Below are positions 16,098 through 25,263 of a DNA stretch of 64,000 nucleotides, piece by piece; the stretch's first letter is position 1, and the number at the start of each line of letters is the position of its first letter. Location: NCBI RefSeq assembly GCF_030818905.1, contig NZ_JAUTAZ010000001.1:2728001-2792000 (forward strand), given 5' to 3'. Under the pieces are notes generated by a model. It saw only the letters and a list, made by a program, of their open reading frames with translations. It did no database searches and had not been told where the DNA came from. The position numbers and the translations under genes were made by a program. This DNA is from Microbacterium sp. SORGH_AS_0888 (GTDB lineage Bacteria > Actinomycetota > Actinomycetes > Actinomycetales > Microbacteriaceae).

Positions 16098-19000
16098 ATG
16101 ACCCGCGCGTCCTCCGCCCCCGTCTCTCCCTCTCGTCGCCGGATGTGGCGGGCCGCCCTGGCCGCTCTCGGTACCGCGGCGATCGTCGTGAGCACGGTCG
16201 CCCCGGCCGCGGCGGCCCAGACCGGGCCGACGTCCGAGGCCCGGCACGTCGCCCTCGCCGACGCCACGCTGCCGCTCGTGGTCGCCAGCGCCGGTGGCGC
16301 GGCGATCGTCGCGGCGGAGGGCGACCAGCCCGTCCCGCTCGAGGGCACGGTGTTCGACACCGTCGCCGGGCAGCAGACGCTCACGCGCGGCGCGGTCGTG
16401 GCACAGGGGCTCCCCGAGGGTTCCTCGGTCGAGTCCGCCGAGCTGCGCTACGTCGTCGCGACCGCCCCCGACGGCGCCGCGGTCGAGGTGCTGACGCGGT
16501 GGGGCGACGAGCGCACCGCCTGGGCGCCGGAGACGCCGGTGACGGTCACCTCGGCGAGCGCGGCCGAGCTCGACATCCGCTTCTCCGTCGCGGGAACCTA
16601 CGCGATCGATCTCACGGCCACGGTGACGGTCTCCTCCGCCGCGGGGGAGCAGTCGGCCGAGACCCGCGGGCGTGCCACGTTCGAGGTCGTGCCCGCTGCC
16701 GAGGAGCACGCCGCGCAGACGGAGACCGACGCGCAGGCGCAGACCGAGCAGGGCGAGCAGACGGACCAGACCGCGCAGGAGACGGGGCAGACGGGGGTCG
16801 TGCGTGAGGGCGAGGTGAGTCTGGTGTCGCGGCTGGTGGACGGGGATCTGGTGCAGACGGTGGAGGATGCGTCGGGTGCGGTGCTGGATCCGGCGCGCAC
16901 GGTGTTCGCGGTGCCGGATGCCGAGGCCTGGCCGGGCGGCGCCGACGGGCAGGATGCCGCCTTCTGGAACGAGATCGCCCCCGAGCACGGGCAGATCTGG
17001 CGCACCTCCACGCCGCAGGTGCCCGGGAATCCGCTGCGCGTCGCGTTCGACAGCAGCAACATCTCCCCGGCGGACGTCCACGTATGGTACGCCGATGTCG
17101 CACCGAAACTCCGCACCTGGCTCGGCGGGGTCACCGGTCCCGCTGCGGCCGGACTGCTCGGCAACGGGCTCTACGACATGGGAACGACCGCGCGCTCCGG
17201 CGTCCGGGGCCCGCTCACGGCGGTGTCGATCGAGCCCGTCGACGCGGAGCCGTCGCCGATCGCCGTCGCCTTCGGCGGCGCCGGCCGATACTGCGTCACG
17301 CTCAGCGCGCACGCACAGCTGGCCGACGGCACCTTCGTCAACGACGACGTGGCGCTCACCTTCGCGGTCGGCGGCGTCGACCCGGCGACCGTGGAGCCCT
17401 GCGCCCAGCCCGCGGCGATCGCACCGCAGGGGCCCCAGCCGATCGCCGCCCAGGCGACCGGGGTCACGGTGATCGACTCCGGCACGGCGCTGCTGGCGAG
17501 CACTCTCCATGACGGTGCGCTGTCGCTGGACGTCGTCACCTCCGACCGCGGGCGGACCACCTCCTACGACCCTTCGCAGGTCGTCTTCTCGCTGCCGTCC
17601 CGCGACACCGAATGGGCCGCGTCGGGCGCCCACGCCTCGCAGAAGGAGATGTGGGCGCGCTACCTCGGTCAGGACGAACGCGCCTATCGGTCGAGCGGCC
17701 GTTTCGTCGTGCCCGGCGCACCCGAGTCGGCGAACCCGTTGACGCTCGACCTCGAGGCGCGATTCATCGACGAGCAGCAGCTCGCCGCCGACCAGGGCGT
17801 CGAGTACTCCGCGGTGGCGATGACCTCGACGAGCCCCACGGGACGCTTCTTCGCCTACGCCCAGGGTGATGGCAGCTACATCCTCTCGCCGGAGGACATC
17901 GGCTTCTGGTCGAGTCGCGCCGGTGATGCACTCTCCCCGCGCGGGGCCGAGTTCTCGTCGAGCACGGGGTCGCCGTTCTACGAGCGCGACCGCGAGTACA
18001 CGGGAGGGGCGGCCCTCGGGACCGCGTTCACGGACGCGGGGGTCTATTGCATCACCCTCCGCTCGCAGACGATCCTCGCCGCGGGAACGGAGACCGCCGA
18101 CACGGCGACCTTCACGTTCGCGATCGGCGTCGATCCCGCCGCGGTCGTCCCGTGCTCGCAGGAGACGGGGCAGCCGGCGCCGGGGACGGGGGTCGTGCGT
18201 GAGGGCGAGGTGAGTCTGGTGTCGCGGCTGGTGGACGGGGATCTGGTGCAGACGGTGGAGGATGCGTCGGGTGCGGTGCTGGATCCGGCGCGCACGGTGT
18301 TCGCGGTGCCGGATGCCGAGGCCTGGCCGGGCGGCGCCGACGCGCAGGATGCCGCCTTCTGGAACGAGATCGCCCCCGAGCGGGAGCCGGTGTGGCGAAC
18401 CAGCACGCCCGCCGCGCCCACCGGCTCCCTCTCGTTCCGGCTGGACACGAGCGCGATCTCCCCCTCCGACCTCTATGCCCCGTCCTGGGCGTTCGAGGCG
18501 TCGCCCGTCTGGACGGGCCTGGGCGATGTGTCGGGACCGGGAGCGGCGGGGCTCCTCGAACACGGCACGAGCAACGCCGGCACGACCTTCCACGTCGGCT
18601 CCCAGGCGTACCCGATGCTCTCGCGCCCCACGGGGGAGACCGAGAAGCTGCCGTTCGCCGTGGCGTTCTCGGCGGCGGGGCGCACGTGCGTGACGCTCGC
18701 GAGCTACACCCAGCTCGCCGACGGGACGGCGCTCAACCACGACGTGACCCTCACGTTCGCGGTGGGCGGCGTCGACCCCTCGACCGTCGAGCCCTGCGCG
18801 CAGCCGGCGGCGATCGCCCCGCACGGCCCGCTGCCGACACCGTCCGCGGCGACCGGGATGACGGTCGTCGACTCCGGCACCGTGCTGCTGGACTCGCGGC
18901 TCACCGACGGCGTCTTCTCCCTGGACCCCGTCGTGTCCGATCGGGGCCGCCTCACCTCCTACGACCCCTCCCGCATCGTCTTCTCCCTGCCGCATCGCGA

Positions 19001-22000
19001 CAGCCGGTGGCCGGCCGCCGGGCTCGCGACGTCCCAGAAAGAGCTCTGGGCCCGCTATCTGCCGGAGGACGACCGCGCCTACCGCACCTCGGGGGACTTC
19101 CGGCTGGCGGGCACCGACGGCCGGCGTCAGGACGAGAAGGCCAACGACCTCACCTTCGACCTCGAGGCCCGCTCCCTCCGTCCCGACCAGATCACCGACT
19201 ACGGCGGCGTCGACGTCGTGCTGGAGAAGACGACCACGACCGGGTCGGGACGCTTCTTCGCCTATCGGGCGATCAACGGCTACGTGACGGGCGTCGACGG
19301 CATCGGCTTCTGGGACAGCCGCGACGGCGCGGCGCAGACGCCGCAATACGCCGCCGCAGGCGATCCCAGCTGGAGCGACCCCTTCTACACCCGCACCAAG
19401 GAGATCCAGGGCGGGGAGGCGCTCGGCACCGCCTTCACCCAGGACGGCGTGTACTGCGTCACCCTCCGTTCGTCGGTCACGCTCGCGGACGGCACCGCCG
19501 CCTCGGATGCCACCACCTTCACGTTCGCGGTCGGCGTCGACGCCTCGGCCGTCGCACCGTGCTCGCAGGAGACCGGGGAGCCGGGCACCGGCGGCGGCGA
19601 CACGCCCGGCGGCGGACAGCCCGGGCAGCTGGATCCCTCGGTCGCGTGGATCGACAAGGGACACCTCGACCTGGCCGTCCGGGAGGACGGACACGGCGGG
19701 ATCGAGTTCGCCACCGGCGACGCATCCACCTCCACGGGGGTGCACGCGCTGCACGACGCCGTCTGGGTCGGCAAGGGGACGTACGTGAGGTACACGGTGC
19801 GTCAGCCCGACGCCGCCGACGACCGCACCTTCATCGGCCCGCCCGGAACCACGTACTACGGGTTCTCGGCCGGCAGCGAGTACTCCGCCTACACCCTGTG
19901 GCCGGGCCTCAGCATGCTCTACCTGCCCTACGGCCTCACGGAGCGCCACGCGACCTGGTCGATGCAGAAGGTGTCGGGGCCGGGCGAGGCGTACGCGTGG
20001 TCGGGCGACAGCTTCCTGCTCGACTCGCGGCAGGAGACGCCGCGTCCCTTCTCGCTCGGGCGCACCCATCGCCACCTCAACTGGGCGTTCACCGAGGCCG
20101 GCGTCTACTGCATCGCCGTCCGGGCGAGTCTGCGCCCCGCCCTGGACGAGAGCCACGACCGAACCGCGGCATCCCTGCTCACCGTGGTCGTCGGCGATGT
20201 CGACCTCGCCACCGTGCAGCCGTGCGAGCGCTCCAGCGCGGTCCCGGCGGCGCCCGCCCCGAGCGATGTCACCCTCTCGGCGGGTCCCGGCGTCGTGGAC
20301 ACACAGTCCATCAACCCCTCGCTGGAGCTCCGGCGCGTGAACGGCGTCGCGGATGTCGTCGCCTCGGTGGGGCAGCGCGGCGGCGGGACGCCCACCTTCT
20401 TCGACCCGGAGAAGGTCGTCTACGCGGCCTCCGCGGCGGCCGGCGAGTACCGCTACGGCGACCGATGGCGCACGCTCGAGTGGGACACCGGCGGCAGCGA
20501 CGTGACCCTGACGCTCGGCACCGTCTCGGGCCCGGGCTCCTATCAGCGCCGCGGCAACAGCACGGACTCGCAAGCCGTCCAGCTGGACTCCCGGCAGGCC
20601 CCGGTCCGCATCACGGAGCGGCTGTGGCCCGGCTCCAACTTCCCGGCCAACCACGTGTTCTCCGCGTCCGGCGTCTACTGCGTGCCGTTCACCTGGACCG
20701 GGACGCTCCGCGACGGCACCGCCTTCCGCGTCACCAAGACGCTCACGGTCGCCGCGGGCGTGGACGCGCACGGCGTCACCCCGTGCGCGAGCGGCGGGAG
20801 CGGGACCGAGCCCGGGAACCCCGATCCGGGCACGCCGAGCACCGACTGGGACGTCCCGAACCACTCGCTCACGGCGTCGGGCGCGACGATCGTCACCGCC
20901 GGACACGTGGATGTCGCCTCCCGCATCGTCGACGGCTCGCTGACCACCGTCATCGCCGACGCGAGCGACGCCTCGCAGCCCGAGACGCTCCGGGACCCGC
21001 GCCGGACCGTGCTGCAGGTGCGGCCCGAGGCGCAGACCACGGTGCCCGACGACGCGGCGTACTCCTTCCTCGGGTCCGCCGGGGCCACGACGTGGCTCCT
21101 GCCCGAGACCGAGGTCGAGGGGATCCTGTGGCCGGGCTGGTCGACCGAGGGCATCCCCGCCTCCGCCACGACGACCGGGGTCACCTGGACCCTCGACCGC
21201 GCGCAGGGGCCGGGCGAGTTCGCGCTCTACCAGACCCCGTTCACGGGACCGAAGGTGTACTTCGACACCCGCGACGGCATCACGGCGGCCGACACGTTCG
21301 ATATCCCGAAGACGATCCACGCGCACGGGACGTGGGCGTTCAGCGCCGAGGGCGCGTACTGCCTCGCGTTCACGCGACAGACGACCCTTGCCTCGGGGGA
21401 GCGCGTGAGCGACTCCTTCACGCTCGCTTTCGCCGTCGGCGCGGTCGCGGTCGCCGCCATCGACCCGACGCGCTGCTTCCAGACCCCGGACGGTGCCCCG
21501 ACCGAGACCGACGCCGCGCCGATCCCGCTCGACACGCTGACCGACGCGGCCCGCGGCGGCGTCGCCGTCCTCGGCGCCGCGGGCGGCCTCACCGCGGGGC
21601 AGCTGGTCACGGTGCAGGTGGATGCGGCGCGTGCCGGGCAATGGGTGTCCGTGTGGGCGGATGCCTCGCACTGGCTCGGCTGGGCCCAGCTCGGCTCCTC
21701 GGGCGCGACGCAGGTGCGTCTGCCCGCCGACATGAGCCCCGGATCGCACCGGATCGTCGTGAAGGCTCGGACGGGCGAGCTGCTGGGCTGGGACGGTGCG
21801 ACGGTCCTCGCATCCGGAACCGCACCCGGAACGCCGGGGGACGGGGGCGCGCCCGAGACCGGTGTGTGGGACGTGCCCAACGGCACGGTCAACCGCGCGG
21901 GAGCGGTCGTCCTCAACGACGGCCACGTCGACATCGCCTCGCTTGTCGAGGGCGGCCGTCTCGTCACGCGGATCAAGGACTCCGCCTCCGTGACCGAGCC

Positions 22001-23453
22001 GGTGTACCGCGACGTCTCCCGCACCGTGCTGCAGGTGCGGCCCGACGCGCGCGCCACGGTCCCCGCCGGCGACGCGTGGGCGTTCCTCGGCGCTGCCGGC
22101 TCCGCCTTCTACCAGGTGTCCCAGACGCAGCAGCAGGGGCTCGTCTGGCCCGGCTGGTCTACCGAGGGGATCCCGCTGTCGGCGACGACGGGCGGGGTGA
22201 CCTGGTCGCTCGTGGACAGCTCGGGACCGGGCGAGTTCGCGCTGTACGAGACGGGGGCGTTCGGCCAGCCCCGCGTGCTGTTCAGCACACGCGACGGCAT
22301 CACGGACGCCGACCGCGTCACGATCCCCAAGAACACGCACGCGCACGGCTCCTGGGCCTTCGGTGCGGCGGGCAACTACTGCCTCTCGATGCAGCGCACG
22401 GCCCAGCTCGCGGACGGCCGGACCTCCTCCGACACCTTCGTGCTCGCCGTCGCGGTGGGGGATGCCGACGTCCTGTCGATCGATCCCGCCCGCTGCCGCG
22501 AGGCGGTCGACACCGGGACCGTCACGGTGCCGGCGCCGCCGCGCGAGGATGCCGCGGCCACGGCGCCGGCCGCCCAGCAGATCGCCGCGAACGCCTGCGT
22601 CGCGGGCGCCACGATCCTCTCGGCCGGGCACGTCGACTACGCCTCCCGCATCGTGGACGGCTCGCTGCACTCGCTCGTCGGCGACGACAGCTCGGGGAGC
22701 AAGGTGTACCGCGAGCCCTCGGGGGTGGTGCTCTGGCTCAAGCCGTCGGCGCGCGTCACGCTCCCCGCCGGCTTCGGCGAGGTGGGACCGGCCGGGTCGG
22801 CGATCTGGCAGGTGCCGCAGACCCAGGACCCGGACCTCGTGTGGCTCGGCTGGAGCACCGAGTCGCTCAACGCGGGCAACGTCCGCGGCCCCGTGCGGTG
22901 GACGATCGACGCGATCGAGGGACCGGGCCGCGTGACGGCCTACCTCTCGGGCTCGTTCGGCGGCGTGCAGCAGGTGATCTTCGCCGACGGCGGGTCGTAC
23001 GACATCCCGCTGGGGGTGCACGCCCACGCCAACTGGGCCTTCAGCGCCCAGGGGGTCTACCGCATCACCTCGACCCAGACCGTCACGCTCGCGGACGGTC
23101 GTGTGTCCTCGGACCGCGAGACGATGACGATCGCCGTCGGCGACGTCGATCCGCGGACGGCCGTCGCGGGCGGCTCGGGGTGCGGTGCGGTCGCGGCCGC
23201 GCTGCTCGAGGGCGACGCCGCAGGGCCCGCCCCGGCGCAGGCGGCGGACGAGGCGGCGAAGGCGGCGCGCGACATCCTTCCGGGGAACGGCTCGGACGTC
23301 GCCGACCGGGGCATGGACCCGTTCAGCGCCTTCGCGGCCGGCAACCCCGTCCCGTTGCTGCTGTGCATCCTCGGGGTCCTCCTGCTGCTGGGAGCGGCGG
23401 GAGCCGCCGTGCTGTGGGCGCGGGGACGGCGGCGCGGTCCGCTCCCGCACTGA
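16098..23453 (+). CDS. Giant multimodular surface protein with choice-of-anchor M-type repeats
   Basis: A 2451-residue secreted protein anchored at the C-terminus. Signal peptide: about residues 16-40 (WRAALAALGTAAIVVSTVAPAAAAQ). About nine related modules begin near residues 235, 456, 699, 921, 1182, 1391, 1584, 1923 and 2167. Each starts like VxxSGxxxLxSRLVDG and ends in an (H)xHxxWAFxxxGxYC motif plus LADGTxxSD, as in actinobacterial wall-repeat proteins (TIGR03769/choice-of-anchor M). A different, Ig-like insert lies at about 1815-1908. A transmembrane helix (about 2417-2440) and the tail ARGRRRGPLPH end it; no LPXTG is seen. In related genomes such proteins go with zinc/manganese ABC systems, which fits the metal-type operator upstream, but no such transporter is in the window. 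Confidence 0.85.
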   Translation: MTRASSAPVSPSRRRMWRAALAALGTAAIVVSTVAPAAAAQTGPTSEARHVALADATLPLVVASAGGAAIVAAEGDQPVPLEGTVFDTVAGQQTLTRGAVVAQGLPEGSSVESAELRYVVATAPDGAAVEVLTRWGDERTAWAPETPVTVTSASAAELDIRFSVAGTYAIDLTATVTVSSAAGEQSAETRGRATFEVVPAAEEHAAQTETDAQAQTEQGEQTDQTAQETGQTGVVREGEVSLVSRLVDGDLVQTVEDASGAVLDPARTVFAVPDAEAWPGGADGQDAAFWNEIAPEHGQIWRTSTPQVPGNPLRVAFDSSNISPADVHVWYADVAPKLRTWLGGVTGPAAAGLLGNGLYDMGTTARSGVRGPLTAVSIEPVDAEPSPIAVAFGGAGRYCVTLSAHAQLADGTFVNDDVALTFAVGGVDPATVEPCAQPAAIAPQGPQPIAAQATGVTVIDSGTALLASTLHDGALSLDVVTSDRGRTTSYDPSQVVFSLPSRDTEWAASGAHASQKEMWARYLGQDERAYRSSGRFVVPGAPESANPLTLDLEARFIDEQQLAADQGVEYSAVAMTSTSPTGRFFAYAQGDGSYILSPEDIGFWSSRAGDALSPRGAEFSSSTGSPFYERDREYTGGAALGTAFTDAGVYCITLRSQTILAAGTETADTATFTFAIGVDPAAVVPCSQETGQPAPGTGVVREGEVSLVSRLVDGDLVQTVEDASGAVLDPARTVFAVPDAEAWPGGADAQDAAFWNEIAPEREPVWRTSTPAAPTGSLSFRLDTSAISPSDLYAPSWAFEASPVWTGLGDVSGPGAAGLLEHGTSNAGTTFHVGSQAYPMLSRPTGETEKLPFAVAFSAAGRTCVTLASYTQLADGTALNHDVTLTFAVGGVDPSTVEPCAQPAAIAPHGPLPTPSAATGMTVVDSGTVLLDSRLTDGVFSLDPVVSDRGRLTSYDPSRIVFSLPHRDSRWPAAGLATSQKELWARYLPEDDRAYRTSGDFRLAGTDGRRQDEKANDLTFDLEARSLRPDQITDYGGVDVVLEKTTTTGSGRFFAYRAINGYVTGVDGIGFWDSRDGAAQTPQYAAAGDPSWSDPFYTRTKEIQGGEALGTAFTQDGVYCVTLRSSVTLADGTAASDATTFTFAVGVDASAVAPCSQETGEPGTGGGDTPGGGQPGQLDPSVAWIDKGHLDLAVREDGHGGIEFATGDASTSTGVHALHDAVWVGKGTYVRYTVRQPDAADDRTFIGPPGTTYYGFSAGSEYSAYTLWPGLSMLYLPYGLTERHATWSMQKVSGPGEAYAWSGDSFLLDSRQETPRPFSLGRTHRHLNWAFTEAGVYCIAVRASLRPALDESHDRTAASLLTVVVGDVDLATVQPCERSSAVPAAPAPSDVTLSAGPGVVDTQSINPSLELRRVNGVADVVASVGQRGGGTPTFFDPEKVVYAASAAAGEYRYGDRWRTLEWDTGGSDVTLTLGTVSGPGSYQRRGNSTDSQAVQLDSRQAPVRITERLWPGSNFPANHVFSASGVYCVPFTWTGTLRDGTAFRVTKTLTVAAGVDAHGVTPCASGGSGTEPGNPDPGTPSTDWDVPNHSLTASGATIVTAGHVDVASRIVDGSLTTVIADASDASQPETLRDPRRTVLQVRPEAQTTVPDDAAYSFLGSAGATTWLLPETEVEGILWPGWSTEGIPASATTTGVTWTLDRAQGPGEFALYQTPFTGPKVYFDTRDGITAADTFDIPKTIHAHGTWAFSAEGAYCLAFTRQTTLASGERVSDSFTLAFAVGAVAVAAIDPTRCFQTPDGAPTETDAAPIPLDTLTDAARGGVAVLGAAGGLTAGQLVTVQVDAARAGQWVSVWADASHWLGWAQLGSSGATQVRLPADMSPGSHRIVVKARTGELLGWDGATVLASGTAPGTPGDGGAPETGVWDVPNGTVNRAGAVVLNDGHVDIASLVEGGRLVTRIKDSASVTEPVYRDVSRTVLQVRPDARATVPAGDAWAFLGAAGSAFYQVSQTQQQGLVWPGWSTEGIPLSATTGGVTWSLVDSSGPGEFALYETGAFGQPRVLFSTRDGITDADRVTIPKNTHAHGSWAFGAAGNYCLSMQRTAQLADGRTSSDTFVLAVAVGDADVLSIDPARCREAVDTGTVTVPAPPREDAAATAPAAQQIAANACVAGATILSAGHVDYASRIVDGSLHSLVGDDSSGSKVYREPSGVVLWLKPSARVTLPAGFGEVGPAGSAIWQVPQTQDPDLVWLGWSTESLNAGNVRGPVRWTIDAIEGPGRVTAYLSGSFGGVQQVIFADGGSYDIPLGVHAHANWAFSAQGVYRITSTQTVTLADGRVSSDRETMTIAVGDVDPRTAVAGGSGCGAVAAALLEGDAAGPAPAQAADEAAKAARDILPGNGSDVADRGMDPFSAFAAGNPVPLLLCILGVLLLLGAAGAAVLWARGRRRGPLPH
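16790..16986. repeat. 197-bp intragenic duplication, first copy
   Basis: Identical to 18185-18381 except for one base (GGG/GCG). The distance is 1395 bp, exactly 465 codons, the size of a two-module unit. The surrounding modules are far more diverged, so this block was copied or converted recently. Confidence 0.9.
18185..18381. repeat. 197-bp intragenic duplication, second copy
   Basis: Second copy of the block at 16790-16986; it encodes the start of a module (VVREGEVSLVSRLVDGDL). Near-identity in a fast-diverging repeat protein points to gene conversion or an assembly-sensitive duplication. Confidence 0.9.
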
Positions 23454-23492
23454 GAGCGGACCGCCGTGAGGCGGCGCCGCGCATCGGCGAGA

Positions 23493-23819
23493 ATGTCGGC
23501 GTGGGCGGATCGGGACGGGACACGGCGGGGCGGACCCTTCGTCGTCACGCTCGTGGCCGACGTGGCGGCCTCGAGACCCGATGCGCTCGAGGTCATCGCG
23601 TTCGTGAGCGACGGCACGGTCGAGCACCGCGGCACGGCCTACCCGCGGGTGGGGCTCGCGCCCTCCGCGTGGGCGGAGGTCCACATCCCGAAGCTCGCCG
23701 ATCCGCCGCCGGTGGTGATCGACGTCTGCTCGGACGCGTCGGCCGCCGTCGCGCGGCGCGCCGCCGCACTGCTGGCGGCCGGCCTCGAGGGCGTGGGCTG
23801 GAGCGTGCGCGAGCCCTGA
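23493..23819 (+). CDS. Small hypothetical protein
   Basis: A 108-residue cytoplasmic protein with no signal peptide or membrane segment. It reads MSAWADRDGTRRGGPFVVTLVAD near its start, then alternating hydrophobic stretches (ALEVIAFVSDGTVEHRG, PPVVIDVCSDASAAVARRAAALLAAGLEGVGW) that suggest a small alpha/beta fold. I do not recognise the family. ATG at 23493 is chosen; a GTG at 23466 would add an Arg-rich nine-residue start. It follows the giant gene by 39 bases and might be cotranscribed with it, then meets the convergent sulfurtransferase gene. Confidence 0.5.
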   Translation: MSAWADRDGTRRGGPFVVTLVADVAASRPDALEVIAFVSDGTVEHRGTAYPRVGLAPSAWAEVHIPKLADPPPVVIDVCSDASAAVARRAAALLAAGLEGVGWSVREP

Positions 23820-23846
23820 CGCCGCCGCGGCCGGCTCACCGCACGC

Positions 23847-24710
23847 TCAGCGGGGCTCCGCCCCCACCGCGACGGGCAGCTCCGGATGGTTCGACCACTG
23901 ACTCCACGAGCCGGGGAACACCCGCGCCTCGTAGCCGGCGAGCGTCAACGCCACGGCCTCGTGGGACGCGGTCACCCCCGATCCGCAGTAGACACCGACC
24001 GGTGCGTCCGCCGTGGCGCCCAGGGCCGTGAACCGCTCGCGCAGCGCCTCCGGGCTCAGGAAGCGGCCGGCCGCATCCACGTTCTCCGTCGTCGGCGCGC
24101 TCACCGCCCCGGGGACGTGGCCCGCGCGCGGATCGACGGGCTCGACCTCGCCCCGGTAGCGGTCGCCCGCCCGCGCGTCCAGCAGGACGTGGGACTCGGC
24201 GAAGGCGGGCACGTCCGCCAGATCCAGGTGCGGGAGCGCCCCGTAGGCCAGCACGACGTCGCCCGTCTCCGGGGCCGCGGCCTCACCGGTCTCCAGCTCG
24301 AAGCCCGCACCGGTCCAGCCGCGCAGCGAGCCGTCGAGGATGCGGACGTCCTCGACGCCCGCGAACCGCAGCAGCCACCAGGCGCGCGCGCTCGAGAGGT
24401 TCTTCAGGTCGTCGTAGACCACGACCGTGTCGCCCGTGCGGATGCCCCAGCGGCGCGCGGACTCCTGCAGCGCGGCGACCGGCGGAAGCGGGTGCCGACC
24501 CGCGCCGGGGTCGTCGCCGTGCTCCGCGAGCTCGTGGTCGAGGTCGACGTAGACGGCACCGGGGATGTGCCCCGCGAGGTACTCCGGCCGCCCGTCCGGA
24601 CGGTCCAGGCGCCAGCGCACGTCCAGGATGCGGACGGGGCCGCCGTCCGGGTAGGCGCCGGTGTCGAGCGCCGCCCGCAGCTCCTCCGGCGTGGTCAGGA
24701 TCTCAGCCAT
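23847..24710 (-). CDS. Sulfurtransferase (thiosulfate/3-mercaptopyruvate type)
   Basis: A 287-residue tandem rhodanese. The inactive N-terminal rhodanese domain covers about residues 5-135 (VRILDVRWRLDRPDGRPEYLAGHIPGAVYVDLD). The catalytic C-terminal domain covers 150-285 with Cys in YCGSGVTASHEAVAL near residue 242. CGSGVT is the loop usual for thiosulfate or mercaptopyruvate sulfurtransferases. It transfers sulfane sulfur to cyanide or a thiol in the cytoplasm. ATG at 24710 overlaps the end of the AhpD-like gene by 8 bases, so the two are one operon under a good sigma-A promoter. It adds to the sulfur theme of the region. Confidence 0.9.
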   Translation of the reverse strand: MAEILTTPEELRAALDTGAYPDGGPVRILDVRWRLDRPDGRPEYLAGHIPGAVYVDLDHELAEHGDDPGAGRHPLPPVAALQESARRWGIRTGDTVVVYDDLKNLSSARAWWLLRFAGVEDVRILDGSLRGWTGAGFELETGEAAAPETGDVVLAYGALPHLDLADVPAFAESHVLLDARAGDRYRGEVEPVDPRAGHVPGAVSAPTTENVDAAGRFLSPEALRERFTALGATADAPVGVYCGSGVTASHEAVALTLAGYEARVFPGSWSQWSNHPELPVAVGAEPR

Positions 24711-25068
24711 GGACGTGACCCGCCTCCGCGAGGTCGTGGATGCCGGAGAGCTTGAACGCCAGCCGGCCGTGGGCGAATCCGCCGCCGGCGCGGATCGCGG
24801 TCGCGACCCACGCCGCCTCGGCGAGCTCGGCCTGGGACGCGCCGGCCTTCACGGCGGCCTGCGCGTGCGCGTCGATGCAGTACGTGCACTGGGTCGTGAT
24901 GCCGACCGCGAGGGCGATCAGCTCACGGAACTTCAGCGGGATCTCGCGTCCCTCGGCCGCGAACACCGTGGAGTTGAAGTCGTTGAAGGACGCCAGGATG
25001 TCCGGGGTGCTGTCCTTGTAGTCGCGGGTGTAGGCGCGATCGCCCTCCCGATCGAAGAAGTCGCTCAT
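24703..25068 (-). CDS. Carboxymuconolactone decarboxylase/AhpD-like protein
   Basis: A 121-residue all-helical protein of the AhpD-like superfamily. The redox pair lies in QCTYCIDAHAQAAVKAG near residue 61; a CxxC plus nearby His is the proton-relay site of alkylhydroperoxidase AhpD. KFRELIALAVGITTQ before it is the family helix. Such proteins often reduce peroxides or act as small redox partners. ATG at 25068 is chosen by the AGAGAGA ribosome site and promoter position; a longer reading to 25176 lacks these. Its end overlaps the sulfurtransferase start, suggesting both handle reactive sulfur or peroxide. Confidence 0.85.
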   Translation of the reverse strand: MSDFFDREGDRAYTRDYKDSTPDILASFNDFNSTVFAAEGREIPLKFRELIALAVGITTQCTYCIDAHAQAAVKAGASQAELAEAAWVATAIRAGGGFAHGRLAFKLSGIHDLAEAGHVHG

Positions 25069-25122
25069 GTCTCTCTCTGTTCGTCTGCCGGCCGCGCGGT
25101 CCCACGGGTGGGCACTCTTTCG

Positions 25123-25151
25123 AGAGTACGAACGGCCCGCCCCGCTGACAA
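25123..25151 (-). promoter_or_regulatory. Sigma-A promoter of the AhpD-like/sulfurtransferase operon
   Basis: On the minus strand TTGTCA (25151-25146) and TACTCT (25128-25123) are separated by 17 bases. The divergent LysR gene starts 113 bases away, so its product may bind the space between. Confidence 0.65.
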
Positions 25152-25263
25152 CGCTGCGTTGGTCATCGGTATTCATCGGGACCCGTGATGGGTCGCGGTG
25201 GTCTCATGACACCGTATGACCGGCGGTCTCACGGCCGAACCGCGAAGAGCGTACCGTCGCGCC

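Noticed and set aside
16098..23453. CRISPR-like array in the repetitive gene
   Set aside because: The repeats are long coding modules in one frame with diverged sequence, not short identical repeats with unique spacers.
16071..23684. A continuous 2537-codon open frame on the minus strand opposite the giant gene
   Set aside because: It is a high-GC shadow: Arg/Gly/His-rich without domains, while the plus-strand frame has a signal peptide, repeating modules and a membrane anchor.
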